Positions 36,381 to 49,637 of a DNA stretch of 64,000 bases are shown piece after piece (position 1 is the stretch's first letter; each line of letters opens with the position of its first letter). The notes below the pieces were generated by a model. That model was not told the origin of the DNA, searched no databases, and was given only the letters and a program-made list of their open reading frames with translations. Source of the stretch: Delphinus delphis (taxonomy: Eukaryota > Chordata > Mammalia > Artiodactyla > Delphinidae); contig NC_082687.1 in the NCBI RefSeq assembly GCF_949987515.2, positions 120,633,838-120,697,837 on the forward strand, given 5' to 3'. A program made the position numbers and the translations under genes.

Positions 36381-39300
36381 AAAGATTATTAATAAAATTC
36401 AGATTATTAAATGAAATTTACTAAGATCATTAATAAAATAAATAATAAAAGTTTATTAATAAAATAAAAAAGACTATTAATAAAATTCAGATCACTGTAA
36501 CAAGGAACTATAAACTAAAAATGAACCAAACAGACAATTCAATTACTGAGATAAAAACCAATCTAGAAGCAATGAATAGCAGACTAAATGACACAGAAGG
36601 AATAAGTAATCTAGAAGACAGAATAATGGCAATCACCCAATCAGAACAGCAGACAGAAAGACAAATGAAAAAAAATGAAAGCAACATACGAGATCTATGG
36701 GATATGTAAAGTGTGCCAACCTATGCACAGAAGGAGAAGAGAGAAAAAAGGGTATCAAAAATGTATTTGAAGAAATTATGGCTGAAAACTTTCCAAACCT
36801 TAAGAAGGAAACATATATCCAGGTACAGGAAACACAGAGGGTCCCAAACAACATGAACACACACAAAGACATATCATAATTAAAATGGCAAAAGTTAAAG
36901 TGAGGATTCTAAAGGCAGCAGGAGAAAAACAAAGAGTCAGTTACAAGGGAATCCCATAAGGCTATCAGCTGATTTCTCTGCAGAAACTCTGCAGGCCAGA
37001 AGGGAGTGACATGATATATTCAAAGACCTGAAAGGGAAAAACCTGCAACCTAGGATACTCTACCCAGCAAGATTATCATTTAGGAGAGAAAGAATTTCTC
37101 AGACAAGCAAAAACTAAAAGAATTCAGCAATACTAAACCTATCCTAAAAGAAATACTGAAAGGTCTTCTCTAAATAGAAAAGAAGCAAGAACCTATAGAA
37201 AAAGAAAAACACAATAGGATAGGCAAATATATGAAAGGATTGAAAATTAAATAAGCAAGCACACAGATTTAAAAAACAATAAAAAATTGTAAAAGTGATT
37301 ATAACTAGAACAAACAGTAAAAGGGTAAGCATGAAGATGAAAACAGGATATCAAAATCACAAAAAGTGGGGGAGGGGAGTATAAAAATGTAAATCTTTTA
37401 GAATGTGTTTGAACTTGCATGACTATCAATTTAAAGCAACATACTTGTAAACCAGGGTAGCCACAAATAAAAAACATACAATAGATTCAAAAAAACTAAA
37501 AAGAAAGAAACTCAAGCAAACTAAAAAAGAAAACCATCAAATCACAAAAGGAAAAAAAAAAAGAAATGAGCCAAAAAGAGCTACAAAAACAACTGGAAAA
37601 CAAGGTTTTAAATGGCAACAAGTACATACCTATCAATAATTACTTTATGTGTCAATGGACTAAATGCTCTGATCAGAAGACACAGAGTGACAGACTGGAT
37701 TAAAAAAAAAAAAACCACCTATAATATGCTATGGACAAGAGACTCACTTTAGGGTGAAATACACACACAGGTTGAAAGTGAGGGGATGGAAAAAGATATT
37801 TCATGCAAATGGAAACCAGAAAGCAGGGGTAGCAATACTCGTATCGGACAAAACAGACTTTTTTAAAAAGTCTACAAAGAAAGACAAAGATGGACACTTT
37901 ATAATGATGAAAGGGATCAATACAAAAAACCTGATATTACACTGTAACATATATGCACCCAATATAAGAGCACTTAAATATATAAAACAAATACATAACA
38001 GACATAAAGTGAGAAACTGACAAAAATACAATAACGGTAGGAGACTTTAACACCCCACTGATATAAACAGACAAATACTACAGACAGAAAATCAATAAAG
38101 CAACAGAGGTCCTAAATGACGCAATAGACCAGTTGGACTTAATTGATGTCTACAGGACACTACATCCAAAAAAACCAAAATAAACATTCTTCTCAAGTGC
38201 ACATGGAACATTCTCTAGGATAAAACACATACTAGGACACAAAACAAGCCTCAACAAATTTAAGAGGATAGAATTTACCTCAAGCATCTTTTCTGACTAC
38301 ATGAAACTAGAAATTAACCACAGAAAGAAAATTGGGAAAAGAATGAACACATGGAGACTAAACAATATGGTACTAAAAAACCGATGGGTCAACAATGAAA
38401 TCAAAGAGGAAATCAGAAAATACCCTGAGACAGACGAAAATAAAAACACAACCTTACAAAATCCATAGGATGCAGCAAAAGCAGTTCTATGAGGGAAGTT
38501 CATAGCGATACGGGACTTCTTCAAGAAACAAGAAAAATCTCAAATAAACAACCTAACCTACCAACTGAAAGAATTTTAGAAAAAGAAGAATGCACAAAAT
38601 CCAAAGTCAGTAAAGTCAGCAGAAGGAAAGAAATAATAAAGATCAGAGAGGAAATAGAAGAGAGATCCAAAAAAACAAGAGAAAAGATAATAAAGGCAAG
38701 AGCTGCATTTTTGAAAAAAACAAAATTGACAAACCTCTAGGCAGGTTCATCAAGAAAAAAAGAGAGAGAACCCAAATAAACAAATTAAGAAATGAAAGAG
38801 AAGAAATAACAACTGATACCACCAGAAATAAGAAAAAAAAAAATCCTAAGAGAATCCTATGAACAGTTATATGCCAACAAACTGAACAACCTAGAAGAAA
38901 TGGACAAAAAAACCCCCAAGTTACTTGAAGGAAAGAAACCATAAGGATCAGAGCTGAAATAAATGAAACAGAGATGAAGAAAACAACAGCAAAGATCAAA
39001 ACTAAAAGATGGCTCTGTGAAAAGATAAACAGATCTGATAAATCTTTTGCCAGACTCATCAAGAAAAAAAGGAAGAGAACTCAAATCAATAAAATTAGAA
39101 ATAAAAAAGAAGTTACAATGGACAACACAGAAATACATGAAATCATATGAAACTACTAAAAGCAACTATATGCCAATAAAATGGACAAATTCTAAGAAAG
39201 GTCCAATCTCCCAAGACTGAACCAGGAAGAAATAGAAAATATGAACAGACCAATCACAAATACTGAAATTGAAGCTGTGATTAAAAAACTCCCACCAAAC

Positions 39301-40822
39301 AAACGTCCAGGACCAGGTGGCTTCACAGGCGAATTCTACCAAACATTTAGAGAAGAGTTAACACCTCTCCTTCTGAAACTCTTTCAAGAAATTGCAGAGG
39401 AAGGAACATTCCTAAATTCATTCCATGAGGCCAAAACCAGACAAAGATACCACACACACACAAAAAAATTCACAGGCCAATATCACTGATGAACATAGAC
39501 ACAAAAATCCTCAATCAAATACTAGCAAACTGAATCCAACAATACATTAAAAGAATCATACACCATGATCAAGTGGGATTTATCCCAGGGATGCAAGGAT
39601 TCTTAAATATCCGCAAGTCAATCAGTGTGATAAACAACATTAAGAAACTGAAGAATAAAAATAAAAAAACCCTATGATCATCTCAATAGATGCACAAAAA
39701 GCTTTTGACAAAATTGAACACTGATTTATGATAAAAACTATCAAGAAAGTGGGCACAGAGGGAACCTACCTCAACATAATAAAGGCTACACATGACAACC
39801 CTACAGCTAACATCATTCTCAATGGTGAAAAGCTGAAAGCATTTCCTCTAAGATCAGGAACAAGACAAGGATGTACACTCTCACCATTTTTATTCAACGT
39901 AATTTTGGAAGTCTTAGTTACAGCAATCAGAGAAGAGAAAGATATAAAAGGGATCCAAATTGAAGAAGTAGAACTGTCACTGTTTGCAGATGACATGAGA
40001 TTATACACAGGAAATCCTAAAGATGCTACCAGAAAACTACTAGAGTTCATCAATGAATTCAGTAAAGTTGCAGGATACAAAATTAACACACAAAAATATC
40101 TTGCATTCCTATACACTAACAATGAAAGATCAGAAAGAGAAATTAAAGAAACAATCCCTCTTACCATTGCATCAAAAGGAATAACACACCTACCAACGAA
40201 AAAACGACAATCCAAAACCTTTGGGATGCATTAAAAGCAGTTCTAAGAGGGAAGTTTATAGTGATACAAGCTTATTTCAGGGAACAAGAAAAATCTAAGG
40301 AGGCAAAAGACCTGTACTCTGAAAACTATAATGTGCTGATGAAAGAAATGGAAGATGACACAAACAGATGGAGAGACATACCATGTTCTGGGATTGGAAA
40401 AATCAATATTGTGAAAATGACTATACTACCCAAAGCAATCTACAGATTCAATGCAATCCCTATCAAATTACCAATGACATTTTTCACAGAACTAGAACAA
40501 AAAATTTTACAATTTGTATGAAACACCAAAGAACCTGAAGAGCCAAAGCAATCTTGAGAAAGAAAAATGGAGCTGGAGGAATCAGGATCCCTGACTTCAG
40601 ACTATACTACAAAGCTACAGTAACCAAGACAGTATGGTACTGGCACAAAAATAGAAATATACATCAATGGAACAGGATAGAAAGCCCAGAGATAAACCCA
40701 CCCACCTATGGTCACCTAATCTATGACAAAGGAGGCAAGAATATGCAATGGAGAAAACACAGACTCTTCAATAAGTGGTGGTGGGAAAATTGGACAGCTA
40801 CAAGTAAAAGAATGAAATTAGA

Positions 40823-41022
40823 GGGCTTCCCTGGTGGCGCAGTGGTTGAGAGTCCGCCTGCTGATGCAGAGGACATGGGTTCATGCCCCGGTCCGGGAAG
40901 ATCCCACGTGCCTCGGAGCGGCTGGGGGCCTGTGAGCCATGGCTGCTGAGCCTGCACGTCTGGAGCCTGTGCTCTGCAACGGGAGAGGCCACAACAGTGA
41001 GAGGCCCGTATACCGCAAAAAA
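40823..41022 (+). mobile_element. CHR-2-type SINE in the older L1
   Basis: Forward copy: GGGCTTCCCTGGTGGCGCAG to GGCCCGTATACCGC plus A-tail. Flanked by AAAAGAATGAAATTAGA at 40806-40822 and 41023-41039, a perfect 17 bp duplication of L1 ORF2 sequence. Confidence 0.93.
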
Positions 41023-41176
41023 AAAAGAATGAAATTAGAACACTCCCTAACACCATACACAAAAATAAACTCAAAATGGATTAAAGACCTAAATGTAAAG
41101 CTGGACATTATGAAACTCTTAGAGGAAAACACAGGCAGAACACTCTTAGACATAAATCTAAGCAAGATCTTTTCTG

Positions 41177-43285
41177 GAAATTTTATCGAAGATGGCGGAA
41201 GAGTAAGACGCAGAGATCATCTTCCTCCCCACAGATACACCAGAAATACATCTACACGTGGAACAACTGCTACTGAACACCTGCTGAATGCTGGCAGAAG
41301 ACCTCAGACATCCCAAAAGGCAAGAAACCCCCCATGTACCTGGGTAGGGAAAAAGAATAAAGAATAAACAGAGACAAAAGGATAGGGACCAGACCTGCAG
41401 CAGTGGGAGGGAGCTGTGAAGGAGGAAAGGTTTCCACACACTAGAAGCCCCTTCGTGGACGGAGACTGTGGGTGGCGGAGGAGGAAAGCTTTGGAGCCGC
41501 GGAGGAGAGCACAGCAACAGGGGTGCAGGGGGCAGAGTGGAGAGATTCCCGCACAGAGGATCGGTGCCGACCGGCACTCACCAGCGCTAGAGGCCTGTCT
41601 GCTCCCCCGCCGGGGTGGGGCGGGGCTGGGAGCTGAGGCTCGGGCTTCGGTAGGAGCGCAGGGAGAGGACTGGGGCTGGCGGCGTGAACACAGCCTGCAG
41701 GGCATTAGTGCGCCACGGCTGGCAGGGAGGGAGTCCGGGGAAAAGTCTGGACCTGCCGAAGAGGCAAGAGACTTTTTCTTCCCTCTTTGTTTCCTGGTGC
41801 GCGAGGAGAGGGGATTAAGAACGCTGCTTAAAGGAGCTCCAGAGACGGGCGCGAGCCGCGGCTAAAAGTGCGGACCCCAGAGACAGGCATGAGACGCTAA
41901 GGCTGCTGTTGCCACCACCAAGAAGCCTGTGTGTGAGCAAAGGTCACTCTCCACACCCCCCTTCCGGGGAGCCTGTGCAGCCCGCCACTGCCAGGGTCCC
42001 GGGATCCAGGGACAACTCCCCCGGGGAGAACGCACAGTGCGCCTCAGGCTGGTGCACCATCACTGCGGCCTCTGCCACCGTAGGCTCGCCCTGCACTCCG
42101 TGCCCCTCCCTCCCCCCGGCCTGAGTAAGCCAGAGCCCCCGAATCAGCGGCTCCTTTAACCCCGTCCAGTCTGAGCAAAGAACAGACGCCTTCCGGCGAC
42201 CTACACGCAGAGGCGGGGCCAAATCCAAACCTGAGCCCCTGGGGAGCTGTTAAGAACAAAGAAGAGAAAGGGAAATCTCTCCCAGCAGCCTCAGAAGCAG
42301 CAGATTAAAGCTCCAAAATCAACTTGATGTACCCTGCATCTGTGGAATACATGAATAGAAAACGAATCATCCCAAATTAAGGAGCTGGACTTTGAGAGCA
42401 AGATTTATGATTTTTTCCCCTTTACCTCTTTTTGTGTGTATATGTATGCTTCTGTGTGAGCTTCTGTCTGTATAGCTTTGCTTCCACCATTTGTCCGAGG
42501 GCTCTATCCGTCCGTATTTTTCTCTTAATAATTATTTTTTTATTTTAATAATTTAATTATATTTTATCTTACTTTATCTTCTTTCTTTCTTTTTTTCCAT
42601 CCTTCCCTCCTTCCTCCCTCCCTCCCTCCCCTTCTTTCCTTTTCTTTTCTTTTCCCTTTCTTTCCTTCCTTCTTTCTTTTCTTTCTTTCTTTCTCCTTCC
42701 TCCCTTCCTCCCTCCCTCCCTCCCTCGCTCGCTCCCTCGCTCCCTCCCTTCCTATTGTTTCTTTCTACTTTTTCTCCCTTTAATTCTGAGCTGTGTGGAT
42801 GAAAGTATCTTGATGCTGCAGCCACGAGTCAGTGCTGTGCCTCTGAGGTGGGAAAGCCAACTTCAGGACACTGGTCCACAAGAGACCTCCCAGCTCCACA
42901 TAATATCAAATGGCGAAAATCTCCCAGAGACCTCCATCTCAACACCAACACCCAGCTTCACTCAACGATCAGCAAACTACAGTGCTGGACACGCTATAAC
43001 AAACAATTAGCAAGACAGGAACACAACCCCACCCATTAGAAGAGAGGCTGCCTAAAATCATAAGGCCACAGACACCTCAAAACACACCACCAGACGTGGA
43101 CCTGCCCACCAGAAAGACAAGATCCAGGCTCATCCACCAAAACACAGGCACTAGTCCCCTCCACCAGGAAGCCTACACAACCCACTGAACCAACCTTAGC
43201 CTCTGGGGACAGACACCAAAAACAACGGGAACTACGAACCTGCAGCCTGCAAAAAGGAGACCCCAAACACAGTAAGATAAGCAAA
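41177..43285 (+). promoter_or_regulatory. L1 5' UTR with YY1-like site, CpG-rich part and pyrimidine block
   Basis: The first 25 bases contain GAAGATGGCGGAAG (41188-41201), a YY1-type core at the position where L1 promoters carry one. A CpG-rich section runs to about 42250. A nearly pure C/T stretch at about 42570-42785 follows. L1 5' UTRs act as internal promoters; activity here is unknown. Confidence 0.7.
42570..42790 (+). repeat. (TTCC/CCCT)n polypyrimidine tract in L1 5' UTR
   Basis: About 200 bases of C and T with hardly any purine, made of TTTC, TTCC and CCCT units. The opposite strand is G/A only. Confidence 0.9.
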
Positions 43286-44180
43286 ATGAGAAGACAGAAA
43301 AACTTACACAGCAGATGAAGGAGCAAGATAAAAATGCACCAGACCTAACAAATGAAGAGGTAATAGGCAGTCTACCTGAAAAAGAATTCAGAATAATGAT
43401 AGTAAAGATGATCCAAAATCTTGGAAGTAGAATGGACAAAATGCAAGAAACATTTAACAAGAACCTAGAAGAACTAAAGACGAAACAAACAACGATGAAC
43501 AACACAATAAATGAAATTAAAAATACTCTAGATGGGATCAATAGCAGAATAACTGAGGCAGAAGAACGGATAAGTGACATGGAAGATAAAATAGTGGAAA
43601 TAACTACTGCAGAGCAGAATAAAGAAAAAAGAATGAAAAGAACTGAGGACAGTGTCAGAGATCTCTGGGACAACATCAAACAAACCAACATTCGAATTAT
43701 ACGGGTTCCAGAAGAAGGAGAGAAAAAGAAAGGGACTGAGAAAATATTTGAAGAGATTATAGTTGAAAACTTCCCTAACATGGGAAAGAAATAGTTAATC
43801 AAGTCCAGGAAGCACAGAGAGTCCCATACAGGATAAATCCAAGGAGAAATACACCAAGCCACATATTAATCAAACTGTCAAAAATTAAATACAAAGAAGA
43901 CATATTAAAAGCAGCAAGGGAAAAACAACAAATAACACACAAGGGAATCCCCATAAGGTTAACAGCTGATCTTTCAGCAGAAACTCTGCAAGCTAGAAGG
44001 GACTGGCAGGACATATTTAAAGTGATGAAGGAGAAAATCCCACAACAAACATTACTCTACCCAGCAAGGATCACATTCAGATTTGATGGCGAAATTAAAA
44101 CCTTTACAGACAAGCAAAAGCTGAGAGAGTTCAGCACCACCAAACCAGCTCTACAACAACTGCTAAAGGAACTTCTCTAG
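43286..44180 (+). pseudogene. L1 ORF1 (nucleic-acid-binding coiled-coil protein), broken
   Basis: The likely start ATG (43286, MRRQKN) runs into a frameshift within about 20 bases. The frame resumes at 43315 for 159 codons with a heptad-rich coiled coil (MDKMQETFNKNLEELKTKQT; INSRITEAEERISDMEDKIV) and the start of the RNA-binding domain (DNIKQTNIRIIRVPEEGEKK). A second single-base shift near 43790 ends this frame at TAG, while homologous sequence continues to the expected stop at 44178-44180. ORF1p normally trimerises and coats L1 RNA. Confidence 0.85.
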
Positions 44181-44238
44181 GCAAGAAACACAAGAGAAGG
44201 AAAAGACCTACAATAACGAACCCAAAACAATTAAGAAA

Positions 44239-47200
44239 ATGGGAATAGGAACATACATATCACTAATTACCTTAAATGTAAACGGACTAAACACTCCCAG
44301 CAAAAGACACAGATTGGCTGAATGGATACAAAAACAAGACCCATATATTTGCTGTCTACAGGAGACCCACTTCAGACCTAGAGACACATACAGACTGAAA
44401 GTAAAGGGATGGAAAAAGATATTTCATGCAAATGGAAACCAAAAGAAAGATGGAGTAGCAATTCTCATATCAGACAGAATAGATTTTAAACTAAAGACTA
44501 TTACAAGAGACAAAGAAGGACACTACATAATGATCAAGGGATCGATCCAAGAAGAAGATATAACAATTGTAAATATTTATGCACCCAACATAGGAGCACC
44601 TCAATACATAAGGCAAATACTAACAGCCATAAAAGGGGAAATCGACAGTAACACATTCATAGTAGGGGACTTTAACACCCCACTTTCACCAACGGACAGA
44701 TCATCCAAAATGAAAATAAATAAGGAAACACAAGCTTTAAATGATACATTAAACAAGAAGGACTTAATTGATATTTATATGACATTCCATCCAAAAACAA
44801 CAGAATACACATTTTTTCTAGTGCTCATGGATCATTCTCCAGGATCGATCATATCTTGGGTCACAAATCAAGCCTTGGTAAATATAAGAAAATTGAAATT
44901 GTATCAAGTATCTTTTCCGACCACAATGCTATGAGACTAGGTATCAATTACAGGAAAAGATCTGTAAAAAATACAAACACATGGAGGCTAAACAATACAC
45001 TACTTAATAACGAAGTGATCACTGAAAAAATCAAACAGGAAATCAAAAAATACCTAGAAACAAATGACAATGGAGACATGACGACCCAAAACCTATGGGA
45101 TGCAGCAAAAGCAGTTCTAAGAGGGAAGTTTATAGCAATACAATCCTACCTTAAGAAACAGGAAACATCTCGAATAAACAACCTAACCTTGCACCTAAAG
45201 CAATTAGAGAAAGAAGAACAAAAAAACCCCAAAGTTAGCAGAAGGAAAGAAATCATAAAAATCAGATCAGAAATAAATGAAAAAGAAATGAAAGAAATGA
45301 TAGCAAAGATCAATAAAACTAAAAGCTGGTTCTTTGAGAAGATAAACAAAATTGATAAACCATTAGCCAGACTCATCAAGTAAAAAAGGGAGAAGACGCA
45401 AATCAATAGAATTAGAAATGAAAAAGGAGAAGTAACAACTGACACTGCAGAAATACAAAAGATCATGAGAGATTACTACAAGCAACTCTATGTCAATAAA
45501 ATGGACAACCTGGAAGAAATGGACAAATTCTTAGAAATGCACAACCTGCCAAGACTGAATCAGGAAGAAATAGAAAATATGAACAGACCAATCACAAGCA
45601 CTGAAATTGAAACTGTGATTAAAAATCTTCTAACAAACAAAAACCCAGGACCAGATGGCTTCACAGGTGAATTCTATCAAACATTTAGAGAAGAGCTAAC
45701 ACCTATCCTTCTCAAACTCTTCCAAAATATAACAGAGGGAGGAACACTCCCAAACTCATTCTACAAGGCCACCATCACCCTGATACCAAAACCAGAGAAG
45801 GGTGTCACAAAGAAAGAAAACTACAGGCCAATATCACTGATGAACACAGATACAAAAATCCTCAACAAAATACTAGCAAACAGAATCCAACAGCACATTA
45901 AACGGATCATACACCATGATCAAGTGGGGTTTACTCCAGGAATCCAAGGATTCTTCAGTATATGCAAATCAATCAGTGTGATACACCATATTAACAAATT
46001 GAAGGAGAAAAACCATATGATCATCTCAATAGATGCAGAGAAAGCTTTCGACAAAATTCAACACTGATTTATTATAAAAACCCTGCAGAAAGTAGGCATA
46101 GAGGGAACTTTCCTTAACATAATAAAGGCCATATATGACAAACCCACAACCAACATCGTCCTCAATGGTGAAACACTGAAACCATTTCCTCGAAGATCAG
46201 GAACAAGAAAAGGTTGCCCACTCTCACCACTCTTATTCAACATAGTTTTGGAAGTTTTAGCCACAGCAATCAGAGAAGAAAAGGAAATAAAAGGAATCCA
46301 AATCAGAAAAGAAGAAGTAAAGCTGTCACTGTTTGCAGATGACATGATACTATACATAGAGAATCCTAAAGACGCTGCCAGAAAACTACTAGAGCTAATC
46401 AATGCATTTGGTAAAGTAGCAGGACAGAAAATTAATCCACATAAATCTCTGGCATTCTTATACACTAATGATGAAAAATCTGAAAGTGAAATCAAGAAAA
46501 CACTCCCATTTACCACTGCAACAAAAAGAATACAATACCTAGGAATAAACCTACCTAAGGAGACAAAAGACCTGTATACAAAAAATTATAAGACACTGAT
46601 GAAAGAAATTAAAGATGATACAAATAGATGGAGAGATATCCCATGCTCTTGGATTGGAAGAATCAACACTGTGAAAATGACTCTACTACCCAAAGCAATC
46701 TACAGATTCAATGCAATCCTTATCAAACTACCACTGGCATTTTTCACAGAACTAGAACAAAAAATTTCACAATCTGTATGGAAACACGAAAGACCCTGAA
46801 TAGCCAAAGCAATCTTGAGAACAAAAAACAGAGCTGGAGGAATCAGGCTCCCTGACTTCAGACTATACTACAAAGGTACAGTAATCAAGACAGTATGGTA
46901 CTGGCACAAAAACAGAAAGGTAGATCAATGGAACAGGATAGAAAACCCAGAGATAGACACACGCACATATGGTCACCTTAGCTTTGATAAAGGAGGCAGG
47001 AATGTACAGTGGAGAAAGGACAGCCTGTTCAATAAGTGTTGCTGGGAAAACTGGACAGGTACATGTAGAAGTATGAGATTAGATCACTCCCTAACACCGT
47101 ACAGAAAAATAAGGTCAAAATGGATTAAAGACCTAAATGTAAGGCCAGAAACTATCAAACTCTTAGAGGAAAACATAGGAAGGACACGCTATGACATAAA

Positions 47201-48042
47201 TCACAGCAAGATCCTTTTTGACCCACCTCCTAGAGAAATGGAAATAAAAACAAACAAATGGGACCTAATGAAACTTCAAAGCTTTTGCACAGCAAAGGAA
47301 ACCATAAACAAGACCAAAGACAACCCTCAGAATGAGAGAAAATATTTGCAAATGAAGCAACGAAGGATTAATCTCCAAAATTTACAAGCAGCTCTTGCAG
47401 CTCAATAACAAAAAACACAAAACCCAATCCAAAAATGGGCAGAAGACCTAAATAGACATTTCTCCAAAGAAGATATACAGATTGCCAACAAACACATGAA
47501 AGAATGCTCAACATCATTAATCATTAGAGAAATGCAAATCAAAACTACAATGAGATATCATCTCACACCAGTCAGAATGGCCATCATCAAAAAATCTAGA
47601 AACAATTAATGCTGGAGGGGGTGTGGAGAATAGGGAACACTCTTGCACTGCTGGTGTGAATGTGAATTGGTACAGCCACTATGGAGAACAGTATGGAGGT
47701 TCCTTAAAAAACTACAAATAGAACTACCATATGACCCAGCAATCCCACTACTGGGCATATACCCTGAGAAAACCATAATTCAAAGAGTCATGTACCAAAA
47801 TGTTCATTGTAGCTCTATTTACAATAGCCAGGAGATGGAAACAACCTAAGTGTCCATCATCGGATGAATGGATAAAGAAGACGTGGCACATATATACAAT
47901 GGAATATTATTCAGCCATAAAAAGAAACGAAATTGAGCTATTCGTAATGAGGTGGATAGACCTAGAGTCTGTTATACAGAGTGAAGTAAGTCAGAAAGAG
48001 AACGACAAATACTGTATGCTAACACATATATATGGAATTTAA
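44239..48042 (+). pseudogene. L1 ORF2 (endonuclease - reverse transcriptase), broken
   Basis: It starts MGIGTYISLITLNVNGLNTP, the apurinic-like endonuclease domain, with CLQETH and VGDFNTPLSPTDRSS motifs. The reverse transcriptase follows ([40 protein letters not shown]), and a C-terminal segment with [13 protein letters not shown] at 47643. Visible lesions: a frameshift near 44815-44870, TAA at about 45381, TGA at about 46065 and 46797, and a small deletion near 47360 that shifts the frame. The last segment ends at the normal C terminus (48042). Normal family length is about 1,270 residues. Confidence 0.9.
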
Positions 48043-49086
48043 GAAAAAAAAATGTCATGAAGAACCTAGGGGTAGGACAGGAATAAAGACACAAACCTAC
48101 TAGAGAATGGACTTGAGGATATGGTGAGGGGGAAGGGTAAGCTGTGACAAAGCGAGAGAGAGGCATGGACATATATACACTACCAAACGTAAGGTAGATA
48201 GCTAGTGGGAAGCAGCCGCATAGCACAGGGAGATCAGCTCGGTGCTTTGTGACCCCCTGGAGGGGTGGGATAGAGTAGGTGGGAGGGAGGGAGATGCAAG
48301 AGGGAAGAGATATGGGAACATATGTATATATATAACTGATTCATTTTGTTGTAAAGCAGAAACTAACACACCATTATAAAGCAATTATACTCCAATAAAG
48401 ATGTTAAAAAAAAAAAAGATCTTTTCTGACCCACCTCCTAGGGTAATGAAAATTAAAAAATAAGTAAATGAGACATAATTAAACTCAGAAGCTTTTGCAT
48501 AGCAAAGGAAACCATAAGCAAGACAAAAGGTCAACCCTCAGAATGAGAGAAAATATTTGCAAATGAAGGTACCAACCAGGGATTAACCTCCAAAATATAC
48601 AAAGAGCTCATGCAGCTCAATATCAAAAAAACCCCAAACAACCCAATTAAAAAATGGGCAGAAGACCTAAATAGTTCTCCAAAGAAGACAGATGGCCAAC
48701 AAACACGTGAAAAGATGATCAACATCACTAATTTTTAGAGAAATGCAAATCAAAACTATAATGAGGTATTGCCTCACACCGGTCAAAATGGCCATCATCA
48801 AGAAGTCTACAAACAATAAATGCTGGAGAGGGTGAGGAGAAAAGGGAACCCTCCTACACTGTTGCTGGGAATGTAAGTTGGTACGGTCACTATAAAGAAC
48901 AGTATGGAGGTTCCTTAAAAAACTAAATATAGAATTACCATATGATCCAGCAATCCACTCCTGGGCATATATCCAAAGAAAAGCATGATTCGAAAAGATA
49001 CATACAACCAGTATTCATTGCAATGCTATTTACATGCCAAGACATGAAAGCAACCTAAATTTCCATGGACAGATGAACAGATAAAG

Positions 49087-49095
49087 AAGATGTGG

Positions 49096-49153
<58 letters not shown>

Positions 49154-49175
49154 TATATACACACACACACACAAT
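49087..49175. repeat. (AT)n/(AC)n microsatellite in the older L1
   Basis: TATATA runs with CATATATATA interruptions followed by an ACACACACAC tract, inside the 3' end of the older L1. Confidence 0.85.
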
Positions 49176-49637
49176 GACTATTACTCAGCCATAAAAAAAG
49201 AATGAAATAATGCCATTTGCATGGATGGACCTAGACATTATCATGCTAAATGAAGTCAGACAAAGACAATATCATATGACGTCACTTATTTGTGAAATGT
49301 TAAAAAAAAAAAGAGACAAATGAACTTATTTGCAAATCAGAAACAGAATCAGACTTTGAAAGCAGACTTGCGGTTGCCAGGTGGGGGAAACGTCCGGGGG
49401 AGGGATAAATTAGAAGTTTTGGATTAACATATACACACCACTATATATAAAATAATCACCAGGGACCTACTGTATAGCACAGGGAACTCTGCTCAATATT
49501 CTTTAATAACTTAAATGGGAAAAGAATTTGAAGAAGAATAGATACATGTATATGTATAACAGAATCACTTTGCTGTACACCTAAAACTAACACATTGTTA
49601 ATCAACTATACTCCAAAATAAAATATTAGGAAAAAAA

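Larger units (their letters stand above)
41177..48415 (+). mobile_element. Younger full-length L1 (about 7.2 kb) nested in the older L1
   Basis: Complete structure: 5' UTR (41177-43285), ORF1 (43286-44180), spacer, ORF2 (44239-48041), 3' UTR and A-tail (to 48415). A perfect 13 bp duplication AAGATCTTTTCTG (41164-41176, 48416-48428) marks target-primed insertion into the older L1. It is inactive through several frameshifts and stops, but far better preserved than its host. It lies antisense to NUDT6 in intron 3. Confidence 0.95.
34620..49637 (+). mobile_element. Older full-length-like L1, expanded by nested insertions
   Basis: The outer element comprises 34620-41176 and 48429-49637. In order: a GC-richer 5' UTR (34620-36500), a decayed ORF1 with coiled-coil remnant (36521-36709: MNSRLNDTEGISNLEDRIM), decayed ORF2 with endonuclease (37754 on: GWKKIFHANGNQ) and reverse transcriptase remnants (39241: [15 protein letters not shown]; 39986: [11 protein letters not shown]), and the ORF2 end and 3' UTR after the inner L1. 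Stops and frameshifts are numerous. It carries SINEs at 36081 and 40823 and a complete younger L1. The 5' boundary is approximate. Confidence 0.85.

Noticed and set aside
34620..36500. Several overlapping open frames of 60-130 codons on both strands
   Set aside because: They lie in the GC-richer 5' UTR of the older L1 and share no domain; chance frames.
41158..42260. Overlapping Arg/Pro-rich frames of up to 149 codons
   Set aside because: They are readings of the CpG-rich 5' UTR of the younger L1.
42574..42825. Gly-Arg-Glu repeat protein on the - strand
   Set aside because: Translation of the G/A strand of the polypyrimidine tract, not a gene.
43173..43862. 229-codon open frame on the - strand
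   Set aside because: Antisense shadow of L1 ORF1; its Ser/Leu/Phe richness is typical of reversed A-rich coding DNA.
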